Positions 28,896 through 37,364 of a stretch of DNA of 64,000 nt are shown here, one piece after another. Position 1 is the first letter of the stretch. Each line of letters starts with the position of its first letter. The notes beneath the pieces were generated by a model, which saw only the letters and a program-made list of their open reading frames with translations, was not told the origin of the DNA and made no database searches. The translations under genes were made by a program, and so were the position numbers. This DNA comes from Gp6-AA40 sp963723495 (GTDB lineage Bacteria; Acidobacteriota; Vicinamibacteria; Vicinamibacterales; UBA2999), in NCBI GenBank assembly GCA_963723495.1, contig CAVRQR010000009.1:496001-560000 (forward strand), written 5' to 3'.

Positions 28896-29461
28896 CACCG
28901 TCTCGAGACGACGCGTGGGCGCTGCTGGTTGAGTGGACCCAGAGCGAGAGTCTTCGCAAGCACGCGCTTGCCGTGGAGGCAGCCGTTCGCGGGTACGCAC
29001 GCACGTACCGGGAGAATGAGGAGGAGTGGGGACTCGTCGCTTTGCTTCACGACTTCGACTACGAGCGATATCCGACGCCCGCCGATCATCCGTTTCGTGG
29101 CTGTGAGGAACTGCGGCGCCGCGGTTACCCCGAGTGGGTCACGCGGGCGATTCTCTCGCACGCCGATTACTCCGGGGTGACCCGTGAAAGCCTGCTGGAG
29201 AAAACGCTGTTTGCGTGCGACGAGATGGCCGGCTTCGTCACGGCGGCGGCTCTGGTGCGACCCTCGAAGAGCGTGCTGGATCTGGAGGCCGGATCCGTGG
29301 TCAAGCGAATGAAAGACAAGGCATTCGCGCGCGCCGTGTCGCGGGACGATCTGCGCAACGGCGCTGCGGGACTGGGAATCCCGCTCGAGGAACATGCCGG
29401 CAACGTCATCCGGTTCATGCGGGAGAAAGCCGACGTCCTGGGACTGCGGGGAACCTTTTGA
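28892..29461 (+). CDS. HD-domain phosphohydrolase-like protein
   Basis: A 189-residue protein with a compact HD domain: HALAVEAAVRGYARTY (first His), ALLHDFDYERYPTPADHPFRG (the HD pair) and ILSHADYSGV (third metal-site His). Such small HDIG-like proteins are predicted metal-dependent phosphohydrolases. The overlap with the NUDIX gene suggests a shared nucleotide-housekeeping role, which is inference. No partner domain is fused. The ABC gene begins 47 bases later. Confidence 0.85.
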   Translation: MTPSRDDAWALLVEWTQSESLRKHALAVEAAVRGYARTYRENEEEWGLVALLHDFDYERYPTPADHPFRGCEELRRRGYPEWVTRAILSHADYSGVTRESLLEKTLFACDEMAGFVTAAALVRPSKSVLDLEAGSVVKRMKDKAFARAVSRDDLRNGAAGLGIPLEEHAGNVIRFMREKADVLGLRGTF

Positions 29462-29508
29462 GCCTTGCCGAACGTATTCAACCTCGTGAGCCAGGACCCT
29501 CTGACCCC

Positions 29509-30424
29509 GTGACCAGTGTCGTCGAGCTCGAAAACGTCAACGTTCATTACGCGAAGAACTGGGCACTCAGGGAGGTCAGTGCATCGTTTCCAGCTGGGGC
29601 TGTTGGCCTGCTCGGGCCCAACGGTGCCGGCAAGAGCACGCTGATCAAGGCGGTCCTGGGCCTGCTGGCTCCCGACGGCGGGCAGATGCGGGTGCTTGGT
29701 CTCGACGTGCGGCGCGCACCTCTGCAGATTCGCTCGCGCATCGGCTACATGCCGGAAAGCGATACGCACTTTCCACAGATGAACGCCGTGTCGTTCGTCG
29801 CGTACTGCGGCGAGCTCTCCGGGCTTCCACCCGCGGACGCCATGCAGCGTGCCCACGAAGTGCTCTACTACGTCGGCCTCGGCGAAGCACGCTACCGGAT
29901 GATCGATCAGGTACTCGACCGGCATGAAGCAGCGCATCAAGCTGGCGCAGGCGCTCGTGCACGATCCCGATCTGCTGTTTCTGGACGAGCCGACCAACGG
30001 CATGGACCCGAAGGGTCGCGACGAGATGCTCGAGCTGATTCGCGACATCGCGCACAACAAAGGTCTGAATCTGATCCTGTCGTCGCATCTGCTGCCGGAC
30101 GTGGAGTTCACGTGCGACCACGTTGTGGTGTTGGACAAGGGCACGATTGCCACCGCCGGTCCGATTGCCGGCCTGAAAGGCCCCGGCGGTCGCGTCTTCG
30201 AGCTGAGGATCAAGGGAGACGCGCAGGAGTTCATTGGTGTGCTGCGCGCGGCCGGCCTCGAGTGTCACGCGACCGAAGAGGATGTGATGCGGGTCTTCGT
30301 GCCGGGCGAGAGCGGTGCCCCGTTGTTGTTCCGGCTCGCCTCGGAGCAGCGGGTGCAGGTCAGGCACCTGCGCGCCAGCGTACCAACGTTAGAGGATGTA
30401 TTCGCGAAAGCTGTAGGCGAATAG
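29509..30424 (+). CDS. ABC-2 transporter ATP-binding protein (first pair), one frame break
   Basis: An ABC ATPase starting at GTG 29509. The first frame gives the Walker A motif GLLGPNGAGKSTLIKAVLG and the Q-loop region IGYMPESDTHFP. A second frame gives the signature and Walker B regions (TGMKQRIKLAQALVHDPDLLFLDEPTNGMDP) and the H-loop (LILSSHLLPDVE). They join near 29918 if one G before a TAC codon is removed, making MIDQ-YSTGMKQR, the normal ABC signature context. The span is 3n+1 bases. With that repair the protein is about 304 residues and looks functional. It pairs with the membrane protein gene 24 bases downstream. Confidence 0.88.
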
Positions 30425-30448
30425 TTCAGAGTTACGAGGATCCGCGTA

Positions 30449-31285
30449 GTGCCCATACACGACCAGGGCTATCGACGTTACGAGGGCAAGCGCGTTCCGC
30501 ATGGCCGTGCCTGGTGGGTCATCGCGCGGACACAGTTCTTTGCGGCGTTGAAATACCGCCCGTTCGTCATACTGCTGCTGGTGTCGTGGGTGCCGTTCAT
30601 CGGCCGCGGTGTTCAGATATACCTGTCGTCGAGCTTCCAGCAGGTGTCGATGCTGGCCGCAACCGCCCAGACATTCCGTGACTTCCTCGATCAGCAGGGT
30701 CTCTTCGTGTTCCTGGTGACGATCTCGCTGGGCGGGGCGATTGCCGACGATCGCCGGGCTAACGCGCTGCAGCTATACCTCTCGAAGCCGCTGACGCGCA
30801 CGGAGTACATCATCGGACGTCTCGTGCCGGCGCTCGGGGTTCTTCTCGGTGTGACCTTCGTGCCGGCGATGCTCCTCATCCTGCTGCAGATTGCGTTTTC
30901 CGGCAGCACGGCATTCATCGGGCAGAACCTGTTCCTGCTGCCTGCGATCACGCTCGTCTCGTTCACGCAGGCGATCCTCTCGTCGTCCACCATCCTGGCG
31001 CTCTCCTCGTTGTCCAAGAGCCGCCGGTTCGTGTCCATCATGTATGCGGGTTTGATCTTTTTCACGACGGCGATGTATCAGGTGCTGCGAACGATCACCG
31101 GCAGCCGCGCCTGGGCCGCGATTTCTCCTGGCGACATGCTCGACGTCGTGGCTGACGCGATCTTCCGTGTTCGAGGGAACCCGCCCGTGCCGCCCTACGT
31201 TGCAGCACTCGTGATTGTGCTGCTCATCGCGGCATCGTTCTGGGTACTCGAGCGGCGAATCCGCGCCGTGGAGGTCGTCGCGTGA
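30449..31285 (+). CDS. ABC-2 type transporter permease (first pair)
   Basis: A 278-residue membrane protein with about six helices, starting at GTG 30449 with a short cytoplasmic N-terminus (HDQGYRRYEGKR) common to this family. Helices include YRPFVILLLVSWVPFI, VPALGVLLGVTFVPAMLLILL and VAALVIVLLIAASFWVLE. It should form the channel for the preceding ATPase; the substrate is unknown. Its stop overlaps the start of the second ATPase gene by four bases. Confidence 0.85.
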   Translation: MPIHDQGYRRYEGKRVPHGRAWWVIARTQFFAALKYRPFVILLLVSWVPFIGRGVQIYLSSSFQQVSMLAATAQTFRDFLDQQGLFVFLVTISLGGAIADDRRANALQLYLSKPLTRTEYIIGRLVPALGVLLGVTFVPAMLLILLQIAFSGSTAFIGQNLFLLPAITLVSFTQAILSSSTILALSSLSKSRRFVSIMYAGLIFFTTAMYQVLRTITGSRAWAAISPGDMLDVVADAIFRVRGNPPVPPYVAALVIVLLIAASFWVLERRIRAVEVVA

Positions 31286-32202
31286 GTGCCATCGCGACAG
31301 AGCACCTGTCGAAGTGGTACGGTCAGGTCTCCGGGCTGAACGACGTCACGGTGTCGGTACCTCCCGGCATCACCGGGCTGCTCGGTCCGAACGGCGCCGG
31401 CAAGTCGACCTTCATGAAGCTCGTAACCGGGCAGCTGAGGCCGAGCAAGGGATCCATAAGGGTGCTGAACGAGCCCATCTGGGGCAATCACGAGCTCTAT
31501 CGGCGCATGGGCTTCTGTCCCGAGCAGGACGCCTTTTACGATCGCATGACCGGGGCTGAGTGGGTGACGGCCCTCGTTGGTTTGAATGGCTTCTCCGAGA
31601 AGGACGCGGCGGAGGCAACACGACGAGCGCTCGGTATCGTCGATCTGCTCGATGCGGCAGACCGCAAGATTGGCGGCTACAGCAAGGGTATGCGTCAGCG
31701 CGTGAAGCTCGCGCAGGCCATTGCGCACGATCCCGAACTGCTCATTCTCGATGAGCCATTGAGCGGCATGGATCCGATCATGCGACGGCGCACGATCCGA
31801 TTGATCAAAGAGTGGGGGCGATCGGGAAAGAGTGTGCTGGTCTCGAGTCACATCCTGCACGAAGTCGAGTCGATGACGTCGAACATTCTGCTCATCAACA
31901 ACGGACGCATCGTCGCCGAGGGGAACGTCCACCAGATTCGAGACTTGATAGACGAGCACCCTCACACGGTCTTCATTCGCGCTGACGATCCAAAGCGGCT
32001 GGCACGCGAGCTCCTGGCGGAAGATGGGGTCATCAGTCTCCGCTTCGAGCAAGGGGCAGTCGTCGTTGAGACCGGGCGGCCCGACGCCTTCTACGCGCGA
32101 TTGACCGACATGGCCGCATCCGGCGAAGCCGGTGTCATCGATGAAGTGACATCGCCTGACGACAACCTGCAGGCGGTCTTCAAGTATCTGGTGAAGCAAT
32201 GA
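31282..32202 (+). CDS. ABC-2 transporter ATP-binding protein (second pair)
   Basis: A 306-residue ABC ATPase in one intact frame. Walker A is GLLGPNGAGKSTFMKLV, the signature is YSKGMRQRVKLAQAI, Walker B is LLILDEPLSGMDP and the H-loop His is in VLVSSHILHEVE. A C-terminal extension of about 90 residues (VHQIRDLIDEHPHTVFIR onward) is typical of the exporter branch. It overlaps both neighbours by four bases. The first ATPase is a paralogue with the same plan. Confidence 0.93.
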   Translation: MSAIATEHLSKWYGQVSGLNDVTVSVPPGITGLLGPNGAGKSTFMKLVTGQLRPSKGSIRVLNEPIWGNHELYRRMGFCPEQDAFYDRMTGAEWVTALVGLNGFSEKDAAEATRRALGIVDLLDAADRKIGGYSKGMRQRVKLAQAIAHDPELLILDEPLSGMDPIMRRRTIRLIKEWGRSGKSVLVSSHILHEVESMTSNILLINNGRIVAEGNVHQIRDLIDEHPHTVFIRADDPKRLARELLAEDGVISLRFEQGAVVVETGRPDAFYARLTDMAASGEAGVIDEVTSPDDNLQAVFKYLVKQ

Positions 32203-33038
32203 CCACGACGGCTCCCCGCTCCGAGTCGTTTCTGACCAGCGCCTTCCGCGTGTTCGGCATGTCGGTCGGCGAGATGCTGTGGTCACGTCGGACGATCTTC
32301 ATGGTGCTGGTTGTCGGAAGCCCGGTAATCGTGGCGCTCGTTGCGCGGATCGTCCAGTCGATGGGGACTGCGCCGCTCAGGGTCAACGGTGTCCAGGTCG
32401 ATGCCATGACCATGTTCGGCGCGATGATCTGGATCCTCTTCCTCTGGTTCATCGTCCCCGTGCTTGGCGTCTTCTATGGCACGTCGCTCATCGCTGATGA
32501 AGTCGACGACAAGACGATCACCTATCTGTTCACGAGGCCAGTACGTCGCGGTGCGATCGTCGTCGGGAAGTACATCGCGTACCTGCTGTGCACCTCGCTG
32601 GTGGTGTTGCCCTCGGTGATGATCGTGTACTTCCTGATGGTGCCCTTCAATCAGATTCCGGGCACCTTCATGTCTCTCGTCATCGATCTCGGGGTGCTTG
32701 GTCTCGGGCTGGCCGCGTACGGCGCCCTTTTCGCTCTCATCGGGGCAGCGCTCAAGCGCCCGTTGGTTGTGGGTCTTGTGTTCGTCTTCGGCTGGGAGCT
32801 GGTCACCCTCGTCATCCCAGGTTATCTGAAGCGCTTCACGTTGGCCTACTACCTTCAGCCGCTAGTGCCGCACTCGATGCCCGCAGGGGCCGACACGGTG
32901 TCCCTGCTTCAGGGCGCTGTGTTCAGAGATCCACCGTCGGTCGCGGCGAGCCTGGGCTGGCTCGCGGTTGCCATCGCCGTATCTCTCACGCTGGCCGTCC
33001 GGGTGGTCGAACAACGCGAGTACATCCTCGAGCAGTGA
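32199..33038 (+). CDS. ABC-2 type transporter permease (second pair)
   Basis: A 279-residue membrane protein with about six helices, for example FMVLVVGSPVIVALVARIV, MIWILFLWFIVPVLGVFYGTSLIADE and LGLGLAAYGALFALIGAAL. The ABC-2 motif DDKTITYLFTRPVRRGAIVVGKY lies after helix 2. Its start overlaps the ATPase stop (ATGA). Four genes in a row therefore make two ATPase-permease pairs, which could form one heteromeric exporter or two exporters. Confidence 0.88.
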   Translation: MTTTAPRSESFLTSAFRVFGMSVGEMLWSRRTIFMVLVVGSPVIVALVARIVQSMGTAPLRVNGVQVDAMTMFGAMIWILFLWFIVPVLGVFYGTSLIADEVDDKTITYLFTRPVRRGAIVVGKYIAYLLCTSLVVLPSVMIVYFLMVPFNQIPGTFMSLVIDLGVLGLGLAAYGALFALIGAALKRPLVVGLVFVFGWELVTLVIPGYLKRFTLAYYLQPLVPHSMPAGADTVSLLQGAVFRDPPSVAASLGWLAVAIAVSLTLAVRVVEQREYILEQ

Positions 33039-33126
33039 GGGGAGGATGCCCTGTTTCCGCAGGAAAATGCGGTCCGGGAACAGGCCTCGGGCCAAACTCG
33101 TATACTGACCGTGGGGGCCGGTGTAG

Positions 33127-34146
33127 ATGACCAAGCGAACTCGGCTGTTTCTCTCGGTTGCATCGGGAATCCTGATGGTCGGCCTGGGCACGGGTCTTCT
33201 GGCTGCCTATGTCGGCGGATTCCAGAACCTCACGATTGTTGGTGGGGACGGCCCAGCTGAACTCGCCTACGTGCCCGCAGACGCCCATTTTGTCGCGTAT
33301 GCCAACGTGCGCGACGTCATGGACTCCGAGGTGCGGCGCAAGCTGACGGACGTTGAGCCGGGAGCAAACGCCGGCCCGCAGCATTTCAAGGAACAGACCG
33401 GCATCGATCTCGAGACCGACATCGATCACGTCGTCGCGAGCTTCACTGGAACGGCTGGTGGCTCGACCGAGGGCGAGCCTCCTCTCGTGCTCGCACGCGG
33501 TCGCTTCGACCAGGTCCGGATTGAGGGACTGATCCGGGAGCAGGGTGGCACGGTGGAAGACTACAAGGGGTCCCGACTGCTCCTTCAGGACGCCCATAAA
33601 CTTGCTATCGTCTTCCTGGAACCCGGTCTCGCAGCGTTCGGTGGCCCCGCGGCGGTTCGCCGGGCAATCGACACGAAGGCGGCCGGATCCAACGTGACTG
33701 GCAACGACGAGGTGATGCGTCTCGTGCGAGAAATCGACGATGGCGATGCCTGGGTTGTCGCGCGATTCGATGCGCTCACTGGCGGCGACAGACTCCCAGC
33801 CGAGGTGGCAAGTCAGCTTCCGCCGATCAACTGGTTCTCCGCAAGGGGATTCATCGGAACTGGCCTCGAGGGTCAGCTGCGCGTCGAAACCCGGGACGAG
33901 GCTTCCGCGACGAATCTCCAGGAGGTGATTCGCGGATTCATGGCGCTCGGGCGACTACAGACCGCACAGCACCCCGAGTTTGCTGACTTCCTGAACTCCG
34001 TTCAGCTCGCGGGCGATGGCAAGACCGTCTCGCTGTCGTTTTCGCTGCCCTCGGAAATGATCGACCTTCTCGGCGCTCTCAGGGCCGAGCGCTCCAGGCC
34101 CAGGCCGGCACCCGCCCCGCGACCCGACGCGGCCCCGACGCTGTAA
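33127..34146 (+). CDS. Membrane-anchored protein of unknown function
   Basis: A 339-residue protein with one N-terminal membrane segment or uncleaved signal (about residues 10-30, SVASGILMVGLGTGLLAAYVGG) and a soluble exported domain. Recognisable stretches are LAYVPADAHFVAYANVRDVM, RYDQ-like RFDQVRIEGLIREQGG and FLEPGLAAFGGPAAVRRAIDTKA, a pattern seen in acidobacterial proteins of unknown function that vaguely resemble DUF3352 proteins. The C-terminus is rich in Pro, Arg and Ala. I do not recognise an enzyme motif. It starts 88 bases after the ABC genes. Confidence 0.75.
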   Translation: MTKRTRLFLSVASGILMVGLGTGLLAAYVGGFQNLTIVGGDGPAELAYVPADAHFVAYANVRDVMDSEVRRKLTDVEPGANAGPQHFKEQTGIDLETDIDHVVASFTGTAGGSTEGEPPLVLARGRFDQVRIEGLIREQGGTVEDYKGSRLLLQDAHKLAIVFLEPGLAAFGGPAAVRRAIDTKAAGSNVTGNDEVMRLVREIDDGDAWVVARFDALTGGDRLPAEVASQLPPINWFSARGFIGTGLEGQLRVETRDEASATNLQEVIRGFMALGRLQTAQHPEFADFLNSVQLAGDGKTVSLSFSLPSEMIDLLGALRAERSRPRPAPAPRPDAAPTL

Positions 34147-34256
34147 GCCCCCGGCTTTTTCTCACTCTCCCCACCGACGCGTTCCGCCGTAAACGCGTCG
34201 GTAAATGTCCCGTACATTCGGCTCGTAGTTGGTAGACGTCAGGCCTCTACCATCCA

Positions 34257-34658
34257 ATGCCGAAGCTGGTCTTCTTTTACGGCACGCTGATGACGCCCTT
34301 CAACCGCACCGGGCGCCTGCAGATCGACCAACATCTCGTGTACAAGGGTCGTGGCACTATCACGGCTGCGCTCTTCGATCTTGGTATCTATCCGGCTGCC
34401 GTGCCCGACCCCGACGGACAGGTCTGGGGCGAGGTCTACGAGATGACCCAGCCAGTAGTTGTACTGAGGGCGCTCGATGAGCTCGAGGGATACCGGCCCA
34501 CTGAGCCGGAGGCCAGTCTCTACACGCGCCGCCTCACCCCTGTGACCATGGAAGACGGGTCGATTGTTTACGCCTCTGCATACTTTTATAACGCTCCGCT
34601 CGGCCGCGCGGAGCGGATCGCCTCAGGGGACTACCTGGAGCACCTGATCGGGCGCTGA
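34257..34658 (+). CDS. Gamma-glutamylcyclotransferase-like (AIG2/GGCT fold) protein
   Basis: A 133-residue protein. The N-terminal LVFFYGTLMTPFNR is the YGTL substrate-binding motif of the GGCT/AIG2 family. VWGEVYEMTQPVVVLRALDELEGY supplies the catalytic-region acid (Glu in DELEGY), and YTRRLTPVTMEDGS with ASAYFYN completes the fold. Family members cleave gamma-glutamyl dipeptides or related amides; the substrate here is unknown. It is apparently a single-gene unit, on the plus strand, facing the PilZ gene. Confidence 0.87.
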   Translation: MPKLVFFYGTLMTPFNRTGRLQIDQHLVYKGRGTITAALFDLGIYPAAVPDPDGQVWGEVYEMTQPVVVLRALDELEGYRPTEPEASLYTRRLTPVTMEDGSIVYASAYFYNAPLGRAERIASGDYLEHLIGR

Positions 34659-34712
34659 CATCCTGGCGGACTGGGAACGAAGAACTGGGGAACTAAGAAA
34701 TCAGAGTGCGCC

Positions 34713-35051
34713 CTAGCGGCGTTCAGCGCGAAGCGAGTCGAGGAATTCCTCGATCGCGTGCGAGACGTGTTCGGAGGGTTCGACGAATTCGATCCCGCTC
34801 CAGTAGACCAGCACATCGTCGTCGACGTCGGCAATCTGGGAATGCACGACACGCCCCTTGACGACGACGGATCTGTCTCCGAGCTCGATTCTGAGATCGT
34901 GAAGTGAGTTGAGGTTGAGGGAAAAACGGGTCTCGACGAGTGCACCCCGAAGGCTGACCTCCTTGATCACCATCGGTTGAAACACCATGACCTCGCCCTC
35001 GAGTCGGCTGATCATGGCGACGCGCGCGCCGTCGCGTTTTTCCTCAGACAT
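34713..35051 (-). CDS. PilZ-domain protein
   Basis: A 112-residue protein consisting of one PilZ-like domain. RDGARVAMISRLEGEV stands where the c-di-GMP-binding RxxxR arm lies and is only partly conserved. EVSLRGALVET matches the second motif (D/N-x-S-x-x-G) with Glu in the first position, so ligand binding is doubtful. A GGDEF enzyme is encoded elsewhere in the window. It sits 16 bases downstream of the pseudo-receiver gene and is likely co-transcribed with it. Confidence 0.78.
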   Translation of the reverse strand: MSEEKRDGARVAMISRLEGEVMVFQPMVIKEVSLRGALVETRFSLNLNSLHDLRIELGDRSVVVKGRVVHSQIADVDDDVLVYWSGIEFVEPSEHVSHAIEEFLDSLRAERR

Positions 35052-35067
35052 CGGTCGGAAATATAAC

Positions 35068-35448
35068 CTAGTTCATTCGCGGTGCTGCGCGATTCGAGAA
35101 GACGTTGGTCTCGTCTTCGTCAGTCCACTGCGATAGCACCGCACTGAAGTCCTGTCCTTCGGACTCCGTGGTGTAGGTCAGCACCGGAATGTTGCATGTG
35201 TCCGGATCCAGTTTGAGCATCGTCAAGATCTGGAATCCATCGAGACGCTCGATGCGCGTGCAGAGAATCACGAGGTTGGGAAGTACCTTCTTGATTTGCG
35301 AGTACGCCCGCTCTCCGGGTTCCACGAACACCATGTCATAGCGACCGGCATCGAGCACCGATTCCAGCATGCCGAGTACGTCGGTGTTGCCGTTGACGAC
35401 GACAACCTTCTGAACTGGCGTGGCGGCGAATAGGTTCGGCTCAGTCAT
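35068..35448 (-). CDS. Receiver-like (CheY-fold) protein lacking the phospho-acceptor Asp
   Basis: A 126-residue protein from an ATG at 35446-35448. The pattern of a response-regulator receiver is visible: a first beta strand KVVVVNGNTDVLGMLESVL, then NLVILCTRIERLDGFQILTMLKLDPDTCNIPVLTYT. The position normally held by the phosphorylated Asp (LxxLD) is Cys in VILCTRIERLDG, and the acidic pair after strand 1 is Asn-Gly. It is therefore a pseudo-receiver, unlikely to be phosphorylated. It may serve as a protein-interaction module with the PilZ protein encoded just downstream. An in-frame upstream extension exists without family resemblance. Confidence 0.75.
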   Translation of the reverse strand: MTEPNLFAATPVQKVVVVNGNTDVLGMLESVLDAGRYDMVFVEPGERAYSQIKKVLPNLVILCTRIERLDGFQILTMLKLDPDTCNIPVLTYTTESEGQDFSAVLSQWTDEDETNVFSNRAAPRMN

Positions 35449-35747
35449 CGTGTAACCCGCCCTTCTGGGCGCCATCTCATACAGGATCCGTGCCACAAGG
35501 GCGGGCTCGTAAAGACTGCCAGGCTTACCCGTCTTATCGTCCGTTTCGCTACATTCCATATAGCCGACGGACGGGCACAATCGAGAAAACACGGCATAAA
35601 GGTCTCAGGGACAGCTGTTTAGTGGCTCGGACCACGATTGACCTCAAGTCGCATGCAACGCGAACTTCTACCGGGATTTTCAGGTCGAGGTGTCGAACGG
35701 CTTGTCGCTGTGACGAGATTGCGTCAGTCTGTGAACGGAGGGGCGAC
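35449..35747. other. Divergent spacer between pseudo-receiver and aldehyde dehydrogenase genes
   Basis: About 300 bases with no convincing gene. It should hold the promoters of both flanking genes. A short inverted pair (CCCGCCC near 35457 and GGGCGGG near 35500) is the only structure I see. Confidence 0.5.
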
Positions 35748-37223
<1,476 letters not shown>

Positions 37224-37250
37224 TCCCGGAAGCCGATAGAGCCCGCTTGG

Positions 37251-37332
37251 GTTGCACGTCACGCCGAGGCGCCGAGACACCGAGAAGCCCCAAAATTCTG
37301 ACCTCGGTGCCTCAGTGCCTCTGTGTGTCGTG
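37251..37332. repeat. Inverted repeat with CCGAGGCGCCGAGAC arms (family D, one copy)
   Basis: CACGCCGAGGCGCCGAG and ACACCGAG on the left face CTCGGTGCCTCAGTGCC and TCTGTGTGTCGTG on the right around a loop of about 16 bases. It lies between convergent genes (the ALDH end and the first receptor end), so it could act as a bidirectional terminator or be a non-autonomous element. Confidence 0.75.
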
Positions 37333-37364
37333 ATCATCAACTCAAGGAGTCATGTTCAACCAGT

